8,513 nt of DNA from an uncultured Lachnospiraceae bacterium. GTDB lineage: Bacteria; Bacillota_A; Clostridia; Lachnospirales; Lachnospiraceae. A model generated the notes under the pieces. It was not told the DNA's origin. It saw nothing but the letters and a program-made list of their open reading frames with translations, and did no database searches. Positions 1-6,423 of the stretch are shown here, in pieces; position 1 is the first letter of the stretch, and the number at the start of each line of letters is the position of its first letter. The position numbers and the translations under genes were made by a program. The DNA lies in contig CATLIP010000103.1 of assembly GCA_949957035.1 (NCBI GenBank), forward strand, positions 1 to 8,513. Reading direction: 5' to 3'.

Positions 1-1
1 A

Positions 2-325
2 ATCCAGCAGGTTCTCTACAATCTGCTGGATAATGCGATTAAATTCAGTGATCCTGATTCTGTCGTTACCATTGAGACGACGGAGCGCGGCGAGAAGATA
101 TATACTTCCGTGAAGGATGACGGGATTGGTATACCCAGGACTTCCCTTAACAAGATTTGGGAGAGGTTTTATAAGTCCGACCTTTCCAGAGGGAAGGATA
201 AGAAAGGGACCGGATTGGGGCTTGCCATTGTCAAAGAAGCGATTTTGGCCCATGGAGAGAATATTAATGTGGTGAGTACGGAAGGGGTGGGGACGGAGTT
301 TATATTTTCCTTGCCCAAAGTGTGA
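2..325 (+). CDS. Sensor histidine kinase, C-terminal ATPase domain (5' truncated)
   Basis: Only the last 107 residues are in the window; the reading frame is open from base 2 and ends at TGA 323-325. They form the ATP-binding half (HATPase_c) of a two-component sensor kinase, which would autophosphorylate a histidine lying upstream and pass the phosphate to a response regulator. All boxes are visible in order: N box NLLDNAIKFS, G1 box DDGIGIP, F box WERFYKSD and G2 box GTGLGLAIVK, followed by the usual closing strand ending EFIFSLPKV. The phrase RFYKSDLSRGKDKKGTGLGL is typical of PhoR/ResE-like kinases in Clostridia. The protein ends just after the domain, so the C-terminus is natural. The signal sensed and the gene symbol cannot be told, because the sensor and dimerisation regions are outside. 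It converges with the amidase gene on the other strand and has its own terminator. Confidence 0.93.
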   Translation: MQQVLYNLLDNAIKFSDPDSVVTIETTERGEKIYTSVKDDGIGIPRTSLNKIWERFYKSDLSRGKDKKGTGLGLAIVKEAILAHGENINVVSTEGVGTEFIFSLPKV

Positions 326-344
326 TTAAGGGAATTTTTTGTTG

Positions 345-390
345 GGCGGACGGCGATACGGGAGGCGCCCGTACCGCCTTTTTCTTATTT
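345..390 (+). terminator. Rho-independent terminator of the histidine kinase gene
   Basis: It begins 20 bases after the kinase stop. The outer stem GGCGG (345-349) pairs with CCGCC (374-378), and an inner stem TACGGG (357-362) pairs with CCCGTA (368-373) around a 5-base loop. An alternative fold pairs ACGG (350-353) with CCGT (369-372). A T-rich tract, TTTTTCTTATTT, follows on the plus strand (379-390). On the minus strand the hairpin is followed by an A-rich rather than T-rich stretch, so it should work mainly for the plus-strand gene. Confidence 0.85.
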
Positions 391-1155
391 CTATTTTACG
401 ATTACCGTAGGGAAACCGGATTGTTTGAGACGTTGTTCCATTTCCACTGCATCGTCCATGTCGTCGAAATTGCCGACCTGGACGCGGAGGTATGGCCCGG
501 AATCGTCGATGTAGGCCGGGAATCCTTCCTCCAGTAATTCGTTTAAGAGTCTTTCTGCATATCTTCGGTTTCGGAAGGCCCCTACCTGTACTCTGTAGTC
601 TTCGTCTTTGACGATTCCTTCCGAGTCTAAGGTATCCAGGACGCCGGCTGCGATTGCCTGCGCAATATCCTGGAAATTATCATCAAATAACTGATTGTCT
701 GAGTCGGAATTGATGAACCCGGCTTCTACCAGCAGGGCCGGCATGTTGGTTCTTCTAAGTACTGCAAGATTGGGCCGTTCTTTTACACCCAGGTTTACAA
801 AGCCTACGGCTTCGAGCTGGTCGTTGATGTCTTGAGCCATTTGGTATTTTAGTCCTGAAAGGTCGTATACCAAAGTCTCTACTCCTGACACCTGGTTATC
901 TGTTGGGAAGGAATTCCGATGAATTGACAGGAAGAGGTCTGCTCCTGCCTGATTGGCCTCCATTGCTTTTTGGGCGGGGGACTCGTATACGTCTGTTGTT
1001 CTCGTATATTCTACGTCAATTCCGTGGTTTTGAAGGATTTCTCCTACAGCAAGAGCCAGGCGCAGGGTATCATCCTTCTCCTGTCGGCCGTTGTACACAG
1101 CTCCCGGGTCACGTTCACCCCCATGACCTGCATCCACCATAATTGAATAAGCCAT
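391..1155 (-). CDS. N-acetylmuramoyl-L-alanine amidase with SPOR domain, CwlC-like
   Basis: This 254-residue peptidoglycan hydrolase should cut the bond between N-acetylmuramic acid and L-alanine of the stem peptide. Residues 1-175 are an Amidase_3 domain. Zinc ligands are visible as H11 (DAGHGG), E26 (RQEKD) and H79 (SIHRN), and the catalytic glutamate as E144 (LLVEAGF). Residues 186-254 form one SPOR peptidoglycan-binding domain with the paired motifs YRVQVGAF and LRVQVGNF. There is no signal peptide: the first strand of the catalytic domain starts at residue 3. Length, domain order and lack of a leader match Bacillus CwlC (255 residues, recalled from memory), a mother-cell lysis amidase made under sigma-K. 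The ATG at 1155 has AGGAG seven bases upstream (1163-1167). A sigma-K-like promoter lies at 1182-1191. I infer a role in sporulation; a vegetative autolysin is possible but would need an export route. Confidence 0.9.
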   Translation of the reverse strand: MAYSIMVDAGHGGERDPGAVYNGRQEKDDTLRLALAVGEILQNHGIDVEYTRTTDVYESPAQKAMEANQAGADLFLSIHRNSFPTDNQVSGVETLVYDLSGLKYQMAQDINDQLEAVGFVNLGVKERPNLAVLRRTNMPALLVEAGFINSDSDNQLFDDNFQDIAQAIAAGVLDTLDSEGIVKDEDYRVQVGAFRNRRYAERLLNELLEEGFPAYIDDSGPYLRVQVGNFDDMDDAVEMEQRLKQSGFPTVIVK

Positions 1156-1181
1156 ACACTTACTCCTATACTTTTTTGTAC

Positions 1182-1212
1182 TATAATATGCAAAAAGACA
1201 GGATATCGTGTG
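1182..1212 (-). promoter_or_regulatory. Putative sigma-K-type promoter of the amidase gene
   Basis: On the minus strand the sequence GCATATTATA (plus-strand 1182-1191) fits the Bacillus sigma-K -10 consensus CATANNNTA exactly, including the preferred preceding G. A -35 element of the form AC (within CACAC, plus-strand 1208-1212) lies about 16-17 bases further upstream, the expected distance. The leader to the ATG at 1155 would be about 20 bases and contains the ribosome site. No convincing TTGACA lies at the right distance for a sigma-A promoter. The motif is short and AT-rich, so chance is a real alternative; the support is that it precedes a CwlC-like gene. Confidence 0.5.
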
Positions 1213-1223
1213 TCCTGTCTTTT
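1192..1223 (-). terminator. Rho-independent terminator of the chemoreceptor-lipoprotein unit
   Basis: On the minus strand, 7 bases after the lipoprotein stop codon, a perfect 11-base inverted repeat AAAAGACAGGA / TCCTGTCTTTT (plus-strand 1193-1203 and 1213-1223) encloses a 9-base loop. It ends in five Ts (1192-1196) that continue the stem. The same bases hold the presumed -35 region of the downstream amidase promoter. On the plus strand it would also give a short T run, but no plus-strand gene is nearby. Confidence 0.85.
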
Positions 1224-1230
1224 GAAACGG

Positions 1231-1680
1231 CTATTCTTTTTCTGATTCTACGATTGCAACTGCAGGATCTCCCTTCTGCGCCTTCTCCAGAACTGCTGCG
1301 GCTAATCGTACAAAATTGCCTCCGGACGAGCTGGCGCCGCTCACAGCGTCTATATTGTCTGCACTTTGATTCGCAAGGAGCTGCGCCGAATATTCACGCG
1401 TATACTTGTTTGGGTAGGTCCCCTGTATACGATTCATATTCTTCATATAGGCAATATCCCAGGATTTGATGAAGCCACTCGCATTCTCTGCATTGTATTC
1501 TACAGATACTATCTTATTCTCCATCACACAGATAGTCACATACTCCTTCCAACCATGGCTGTAATCCGACATCTCTGCAGTATAATATCCATCCTTAAGA
1601 CCATCCTCTTTTTTACAGGAAACAATAAGGACTCCTGTGCACATACATAACAGCAGGATTAATAACCTCTTTTTCCACAT
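1231..1680 (-). CDS. FMN-binding domain lipoprotein
   Basis: This 149-residue protein starts with a lipoprotein signal: MWKKR, a hydrophobic stretch (L6-V20) and the lipobox IVSC with the lipidated cysteine at C22. The mature part would sit on the outer face of the membrane. Residues 30-137 resemble an FMN_bind domain (PF04205). The motif DAVSGASSS (111-119) fits the flavin attachment consensus, in which the ApbE transferase links FMN through a phosphoester. The acceptor would be S117, where threonine is commoner. The paired phrases DGYYTAEMSDYSHGWKEYV and NKIVSVEYNAENASG are typical of clostridial lipoproteins of this family. The likely role is single-electron transfer or redox sensing at the cell surface. 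The ATG lies 7 bases after the chemoreceptor stop, and its ribosome site GGAGGAG is made of the chemoreceptor's last codons, so translation is probably coupled. No ApbE gene is in the window. Confidence 0.85.
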   Translation of the reverse strand: MWKKRLLILLLCMCTGVLIVSCKKEDGLKDGYYTAEMSDYSHGWKEYVTICVMENKIVSVEYNAENASGFIKSWDIAYMKNMNRIQGTYPNKYTREYSAQLLANQSADNIDAVSGASSSGGNFVRLAAAVLEKAQKGDPAVAIVESEKE

Positions 1681-1687
1681 ATGCCGC

Positions 1688-3634
1688 TCACTCCTCCTTT
1701 AATCTGAAACTGCCCGATATATTCTGAAGTTGTTCCGCCTGCCTGTTCAGCTTCTGACTGGCCGTGGTACTCTCATAGCTCGCATTCAAATTATGCCGGG
1801 CTACTTCCCGAATCTGTGTAATCTGGCCGGTCATATTGCCAAGAGAATGCTTCTGGACGGTTACATTCTCTGCCAACTGCTCTGTAATCTTCGAAATCTG
1901 GTCCGCAATCTCCCCAATGTCATGGAAGGATTCCGCTACCTTCTTTGCATACTCTGTTCCCCGTTCCACAGCCTTTAGGGAGCTGTCAATCATTCCGGTA
2001 GTCCGTTCGGAAGAATCTGCGCTCTGTGCGGCAAGATTTCCCACCTCTTCCGCCACAATCGCAAATCCTTTGCCTGCCTCTCCTGCCCTAGCAGCCTCTA
2101 TAGATGCATTCAGCGCAAGTATATTCGTCTGGAAGGAAATGTCCTGCAAAAACTTGTTAATCTTAGTAATCTCCACAGAATTTCGGTTGATGTCTTCCAT
2201 TGCCTGAAGCAGGTTCCTCATATTATTATCGCCCGTCTCCATGTGTTCCTGCGCCGTCTCCATCAGGCTGCCAACAGTCTTTGTGTTCTCATCCACATGA
2301 TAGATATTCTGCTCAATGGATGTCGTCTCTCTGGACAGAACATCCAAGGATTCCGACTGCTCCGTAGAGCCATTGTGTACCTGCAGCGCGCTCTCAGACA
2401 CAACTCCTGCTGTCTGAAGTACTTCCTCCGAAGCCGTTTTAATAGATTTCAGCATCTGGTTCAATGCATCTATGATTTTGTTCAGAGATTCCTTCATTAC
2501 AACAAAATCTCCCTCAAAATCCCCCTGCACGTCTACCTGGAAATTACCGCCCGACATATTCTCCAAAATATGGGATATCTCTGATATGTATCTATTGATA
2601 CTCTCTACGGTATTGCTTAAGGCATTGGACAAAAGCTCCGTCTCATCGTTGGTTTTAATCACCTCCGTCGGTGTCGTCAGGTCGCCTTGGGCCAAAAGTC
2701 CGATTCTGTCCGTCACCCCTCGCAGTGAGCGCTGAATTTTAGATGAGAATCGTAGCGTAACTATGCCCGCCAGCGCCAACAATATACAGGTAATTCCAAG
2801 ACTTAACAGAATTCCCGTGTTGGCAGGTCCCATGAAATCCCTCTGTGGAACGATAACTGCCAGATACCATCTGGTTCCGTTAATCGGTGCATGGCTGATA
2901 AAGGCTGCGTCCAAAGATTTCCCCATACTGAGTACTCCCGTCTCCTTTGTTGTCACCTTATCCTTGATTCCTGTAAACTGCGTCACATTCTCAATTCCTT
3001 CCTGACTCTTGACAAGCTCTGTATTCCGGCATCCCATAATCTTGCCTTCCCAGTTTACAATATATGCCTCCCCGTTGGCGCTAAGGTTAATATTGCTTAA
3101 AACATCATTCAATACGTCGTATTTATAGCTTCCAACCAGATAATAAAGCAGCTCTTCCCCAGACATCACAGGGATTCCCATGGCAAGCTCCAGCTCTCCT
3201 TCTACGGAATCCACATCATCCACAGCAATATTCTGAGTCTCCTTAAGCAGAGAATATAATTCTCTTTCTGCAATGGATTGCGGACACATACCATCCCCCA
3301 GATAAAGAGAGCCGTCTGCATTGTACAGACCAAGCCAGATAAACTCTATCCCTGCCTGTGCGTCATTAAGAGCCGCTTCCTTCTCCTCCATAGTGCTGTC
3401 AGGATTCCGGAATGCCTCCCTGTCACTAATCATAAAAATCCTGTCCGCCAGCATATGCATGTTGGATTCCAGGCCCTGTGAAGCCATCTTGGTTGTAGAC
3501 GGAAGCACATCTGCCATTATTTCTCTCGTAAGTACTTTCATAGACAGAGCCATAACTATAACCAGAATCACAGCCAGGACAACGACAATAGCAGTTGTGT
3601 TCGCCACTATTTTTTTGTTGATACTCTTTTTCAC
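1688..3634 (-). CDS. Methyl-accepting chemotaxis protein with Cache-type sensor
   Basis: This 648-residue transmembrane chemoreceptor should pass ligand signals to CheA/CheW. TM1 is at about residues 9-32. The extracytoplasmic region (about 33-272) looks like a double Cache domain: [18 protein letters not shown], then [14 protein letters not shown] and [22 protein letters not shown]2 is at about 273-293, followed by HAMP (about 294-348), a linker that may form a second HAMP-like helix pair, and the MCP signalling domain (about 400-640). The conserved hairpin tip is [20 protein letters not shown] (residues 504-523). There is no obvious C-terminal CheR-docking pentapeptide; the protein ends FRLKEE. 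I chose the GTG at 3634 because GGAGG sits 8 bases upstream and KKSINKK leads directly into TM1. The longer ATG start at 3703 overlaps the promoter -10 box, so it should not be in the transcript. The gene is co-transcribed with the FMN lipoprotein. The ligand is unknown; the upstream polyol operon makes a sugar conceivable, the flavin partner a redox cue. Confidence 0.92.
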   Translation of the reverse strand: MKKSINKKIVANTTAIVVVLAVILVIVMALSMKVLTREIMADVLPSTTKMASQGLESNMHMLADRIFMISDREAFRNPDSTMEEKEAALNDAQAGIEFIWLGLYNADGSLYLGDGMCPQSIAERELYSLLKETQNIAVDDVDSVEGELELAMGIPVMSGEELLYYLVGSYKYDVLNDVLSNINLSANGEAYIVNWEGKIMGCRNTELVKSQEGIENVTQFTGIKDKVTTKETGVLSMGKSLDAAFISHAPINGTRWYLAVIVPQRDFMGPANTGILLSLGITCILLALAGIVTLRFSSKIQRSLRGVTDRIGLLAQGDLTTPTEVIKTNDETELLSNALSNTVESINRYISEISHILENMSGGNFQVDVQGDFEGDFVVMKESLNKIIDALNQMLKSIKTASEEVLQTAGVVSESALQVHNGSTEQSESLDVLSRETTSIEQNIYHVDENTKTVGSLMETAQEHMETGDNNMRNLLQAMEDINRNSVEITKINKFLQDISFQTNILALNASIEAARAGEAGKGFAIVAEEVGNLAAQSADSSERTTGMIDSSLKAVERGTEYAKKVAESFHDIGEIADQISKITEQLAENVTVQKHSLGNMTGQITQIREVARHNLNASYESTTASQKLNRQAEQLQNISGSFRLKEE

Positions 3635-3642
3635 GCTTCCTT

Positions 3643-3647
3643 CCTCC
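3643..3647 (-). promoter_or_regulatory. Ribosome binding site fixing the GTG start of the chemoreceptor
   Basis: GGAGG on the minus strand lies 8 bases before the GTG at 3634. The longer ATG at 3703 has no comparable site and lies inside the -10 box. Starting at the GTG also gives a normal chemoreceptor N-terminus, a few basic residues followed by TM1. Confidence 0.8.
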
Positions 3648-3701
3648 AAAAACTTTTCGTTCTGAATCATTCCCCAAATAAGGCACATTGACCGTCGTTT
3701 C

Positions 3702-3756
3702 ATTATATCAACTGTCCCTGGGATTGTAAAGTCTGTTGCTGGTTTTTTTTGGTTTT
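3702..3756 (-). promoter_or_regulatory. Sigma-A promoter of the chemoreceptor-lipoprotein unit
   Basis: On the minus strand a -35 box TTTACA (plus-strand 3725-3730) and a perfect -10 box TATAAT (3702-3707) are separated by exactly 17 bases. Two A-tracts at 3743-3750 and 3753-3756 fall where an UP element would lie. Transcription should start near 3695, leaving a leader of about 60 bases before the GTG at 3634. The flagellar sigma-D consensus (TAAA, GCCGATAT) is not clearly met, so this chemoreceptor is probably under housekeeping control. Confidence 0.82.
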
Positions 3757-3782
3757 ATGGTGCGAATAACTGTATATGGAAA

Positions 3783-3822
3783 TTCAAAAATGGCTGTCCT
3801 GATTTACCTTTTCAGAACAGCC
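3783..3822 (-). terminator. Rho-independent terminator of the gat-like operon
   Basis: On the minus strand, 14 bases after the dehydrogenase stop, GGCTGTTCTGA (plus-strand 3812-3822) pairs with TCAGGACAGCC (3792-3802). The stem has 11 base pairs with one G-U pair, around a 9-base loop, followed by ATTTTTGAATTT. It separates the catabolic operon from the chemoreceptor promoter. The rest of the 133-base gap (3704-3836) holds that promoter and nothing else I can recognise. Confidence 0.88.
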
Positions 3823-3836
3823 GCATCTTCCTATTT

Positions 3837-4883
3837 TTATTCATTCATCAACAATATCTTACCCTTTACATTCTCAGGAGTCTTATACAAGTCGAAGGCC
3901 TCCTGCGCCTGACTCATTGGGAACTTCTTAAATACAAAGGACGGGTCAAACTTCAACTGTCCCGTTGCGAAATAATGTGCCGTCAGCTCCCATTCCTTTC
4001 CCGGGAACGGCGCACTGTATGACATCCAGGAACCTGTGAGCCTGAACTCCTTCCGGTTCATATTCTCCCACATGGCCGGAGTAAATGTAAGGTCCACATG
4101 GGGTGTTCCGATGAAGCATACATGAGCCTTGTTAGCCGCCAGTTCAAAGCCCATACGCATCGTCACCGGCTGCCCTGCTGTCTCGAAAACATATGCATAT
4201 CCCTTTCCATTGGTGACAGCCTTCGCCTTGTCCATGAATCCCTCTTCCAAAGTATTCACCGTCTCATCCGCTCCAAGACGCTTAGCCAGCTCCAAACGCT
4301 CCTCGCTGATATCGAATACCACAACCTTCTTGCTTCCAAAAATCTTCGCCCACTGCATTGTGAACATTCCAATCGTTCCGCCCCCGAGTACGGCAACATA
4401 ATCCCCGCCCTTGTAATCATTGCAGAGTACCCCATGCAGCGCTACCGTAGACGGTTCAAACATCGCTCCCTGCTCATAGGAAATGCTCTTGTCAAATACC
4501 ACCGCATTTGCCGCCGGAATCACCACATAATCTGCATTGCTGCCCTGCTGTCTGGAACCGATAAAGCTGTAATGCTTGCACAGAGAATAATTCCCCTTCT
4601 GGCAGTCCTCGCACTTCATACAAGGAACCAGCGGCGCGCCTGATACCCGGTCTCCAATTCGGATATTCTCCACACCTTCTCCTACTTCCACCACGTCTCC
4701 CGAAAATTCATGTCCCAGCACGATTGGGTAGAAATGCACCCCATTATGCAGCACTCTCGGCACATCAGAGCCGCAGATACCCGATGCCTTCACCTTCACC
4801 TTCACAGTGCCGGGCCCTGCCTTTGGCTCCTCAATCTCCTGATACTCAACAACTTCATTCTTCACAACAACTGCCGCTTTCAC
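3837..4883 (-). CDS. gatD: Zinc-dependent polyol dehydrogenase, GatD-like (galactitol-1-phosphate 5-dehydrogenase)
   Basis: This 348-residue medium-chain dehydrogenase should oxidise galactitol-1-phosphate, or a related polyol, to the ketose with NAD+ in the cytoplasm. The catalytic zinc ligands are C37, H58 and E59 (GHE), with E143 as the likely fourth. The structural zinc is held by C88, C91, C94 and C102. The Rossmann motif GGGTIGM is at 167-173, with D191 at the end of the second strand favouring NAD+ over NADP+. GatD-like phrases run through the protein: GSDVPR, NGVHFYPIVLGHEFSG, PLVPCMKCEDCQKG, FIGSR, FETAGQP and GSWMSYSAPFPGKEWE. These match E. coli GatD, recalled from memory, much better than sorbitol or threonine dehydrogenase. 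The start is GTG, one base after the kinase stop, with GGAGG nine bases upstream; a TAG three codons upstream in this frame rules out a longer form. It is the last gene of the operon. Substrate, phosphorylated or free polyol, is unproven. Confidence 0.85.
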   Translation of the reverse strand: MKAAVVVKNEVVEYQEIEEPKAGPGTVKVKVKASGICGSDVPRVLHNGVHFYPIVLGHEFSGDVVEVGEGVENIRIGDRVSGAPLVPCMKCEDCQKGNYSLCKHYSFIGSRQQGSNADYVVIPAANAVVFDKSISYEQGAMFEPSTVALHGVLCNDYKGGDYVAVLGGGTIGMFTMQWAKIFGSKKVVVFDISEERLELAKRLGADETVNTLEEGFMDKAKAVTNGKGYAYVFETAGQPVTMRMGFELAANKAHVCFIGTPHVDLTFTPAMWENMNRKEFRLTGSWMSYSAPFPGKEWELTAHYFATGQLKFDPSFVFKKFPMSQAQEAFDLYKTPENVKGKILLMNE

Positions 4884-4884
4884 T

Positions 4885-6405
4885 CTACACTACCTCCTGC
4901 TTCTTCATGGTATCCTTGAGATTCCGGTACAATTCCAGATAAATCTCATAATTCCTGTCATAGACTTCTTTTACTTCCGGGTTAGGTCTATGCTCCCGCT
5001 TCACCGTCACGGTAAGCTCTACAGCCTCCTTAAAATCCCGGTATAACCCGACTCCGACTCCGGCAAGGATAACCGCACCCAAAGTAGTCGCCGTATCTGA
5101 TTCTGGCACGATGATTGGTTTCCCTGTAATATCCGCTTTAATCTGAGTCCACAAAAGCGAATTGGCGCTTCCGCCCATAGAACGTAAAACCGCTGCGGAC
5201 GCACCCGCTTCTTCTGCCACCTCCAGGTTATGCCGCACAGAGTATGCGACCCCTTCCATGGCAGCCCGTACAAAATGTCCCTTGGTCTTACTGAAATCCA
5301 ATCCATAAAACACACCTTTTGCATTAGAATCCCAGATAGGCGTCCTCTCCCCGGACATATACGGTAAGAAAACCATTCCGTCCGAACCCGGGGCAACCTT
5401 TTGCGCAATCTCATTGAACTGCATTAGGGAACTCTTCCCCAATTCTTCTGCCCTCATCCGCTCATAATCTGCGAACTCCCGCTCCATCCATCGCATGACG
5501 CCTCCACCGCCGGTAGTTCCCCCCTGAAGAATCCAGGTCCCGGGAACCACATGATGGCTTAGGATTAATCTGGGGTCAGCCTTATACGTATCTGTGCAAA
5601 TGCTCACACCTCCTGCCTGTCCGCCCTGCTCCTGCGTCTCACCGTTGTACAGCACACCCGCTCCAAGCGTGCCGCACGCGGCGTCCAGCGCACCCGCCAC
5701 AACCGGGATTCCCTCAACTAATCCGCTCTCCTCGGCTGCCTTCTTCGTCACCGTACCAACCACTGCATGGCAGGGGCTAATCTCAGGCAAAAATTCCTCG
5801 GGGATACCCATCGCCCTGCGCATATCCTCATCCCAGACACCCTGCTCCATATTGAAGCAATGCCAGCCGTAGCTCTGGCACACATCCTGAGACACCTTTC
5901 CCGTCAACCTGTAGACGATAAAGGCATTGGACTGTAAAATCTTATCTATATTCCTATATACCTCCGGCAGATTCTCCTGATACCACAGCACCTTACCCGT
6001 TGTGTACTGTGCCGTCAAAGGATTCCCGCATACTTTAAAGATTTCGTCTGCTCCAAGCTTCTGATTCATCCGTTCACAAAGAGCGCCGGAACGATTGTCC
6101 ATCCAGATTGGCGTCCTGGCCAGAACCTCTCCCTGCCGGTCAATAGCGATTGCAGACCAGCTCTGCCCGTCCACGCCGATTCCCGCAATATCTGAAGGGT
6201 TCACCTTTCCCTTCTGCATACACTCTCTCGTCGCCTTACAGACTGCCTGCCACCACTCGTCCGGGTCCTGCTCTGCATACCCGGGTCTGGGATAGTACAC
6301 CTTATAATCCCCGTTCGCCGCTGCGACTACCTCTCCGTTTTTGCGGAAAACAGCAACCTTACAGGCGCTGGTTCCTATATCTATCCCCAATAACAGCTCT
6401 TTCAT
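4885..6405 (-). CDS. FGGY-family carbohydrate kinase, xylulokinase-like
   Basis: This 506-residue sugar kinase should phosphorylate a ketose or polyol with ATP. The N-terminal phosphate loop GIDIGTSACK (7-16) opens the first actin-fold domain. FGGY signature 1 is around 134-146 (YTTGKVLWYQEN), signature 2 at 364-384 (GVFYGLDF...HFVRAAME), and the likely catalytic base is D241 in VAGALDAACG. The second domain has GGTTGGGGVMRW (295-306) and PYMSGERTP (348-356). Length is usual for the family. The sugar-contact motif GQMHG of true xylulokinases reads GQSWS here (80-84), so D-xylulose is not assured. It lies 18 bases after the aldolase gene (ribosome site within AGGAGCGGAGAG) and one base before the gatD-like gene. 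A kinase of D-tagatose or another ketohexose feeding the downstream aldolase is my inference. No xylose isomerase is in view. Family is certain, substrate is not. Confidence 0.9.
   Translation of the reverse strand: MKELLLGIDIGTSACKVAVFRKNGEVVAAANGDYKVYYPRPGYAEQDPDEWWQAVCKATRECMQKGKVNPSDIAGIGVDGQSWSAIAIDRQGEVLARTPIWMDNRSGALCERMNQKLGADEIFKVCGNPLTAQYTTGKVLWYQENLPEVYRNIDKILQSNAFIVYRLTGKVSQDVCQSYGWHCFNMEQGVWDEDMRRAMGIPEEFLPEISPCHAVVGTVTKKAAEESGLVEGIPVVAGALDAACGTLGAGVLYNGETQEQGGQAGGVSICTDTYKADPRLILSHHVVPGTWILQGGTTGGGGVMRWMEREFADYERMRAEELGKSSLMQFNEIAQKVAPGSDGMVFLPYMSGERTPIWDSNAKGVFYGLDFSKTKGHFVRAAMEGVAYSVRHNLEVAEEAGASAAVLRSMGGSANSLLWTQIKADITGKPIIVPESDTATTLGAVILAGVGVGLYRDFKEAVELTVTVKREHRPNPEVKEVYDRNYEIYLELYRNLKDTMKKQEVV
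4893..4897 (-). promoter_or_regulatory. Ribosome binding site for the GTG-started dehydrogenase, inside the kinase gene
   Basis: GGAGG on the minus strand lies nine bases before the GTG at 4883 and is formed by the final codons of the kinase gene (CAG GAG GTA). The two genes are one base apart, so their translation is probably coupled. Confidence 0.75.
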
Positions 6406-6423
6406 GTTGTTCTCTCCGCTCCT

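Noticed and set aside
2..31. Perfect 9-base inverted repeat ATCCAGCAG / CTGCTGGAT with a 12-base loop at the left edge
   Set aside because: It falls in the conserved N-box codons of the kinase gene, has no T tract, and is explained by repeated glutamine and leucine codons.
1182..1187. Perfect TATAAT on the plus strand
   Set aside because: No -35 box lies 16-18 bases upstream and no plus-strand gene follows. The match is the reverse face of the minus-strand promoter.
3690..3735. Flagellar sigma-D (sigma-28) promoter for the chemoreceptor
   Set aside because: Only a GATAT-like core is present; TAAA at the right distance and the GCC part are missing, whereas the sigma-A boxes fit almost perfectly.
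3708..3790. Search for a catabolite-repression (cre) site or operator palindrome between the operon terminator and the chemoreceptor promoter
   Set aside because: No match to the cre pattern and no convincing palindrome beyond the terminator stem; only A-tracts upstream of the -35 box.
4098..4643. Open frame of 181 codons on the plus strand opposite the dehydrogenase gene
   Set aside because: It lies fully antisense to a well-supported gene, shows no recognisable domain, is rich in low-complexity His/Arg/Leu, and has no fitting context. It is a shadow of the codon use of the real gene.
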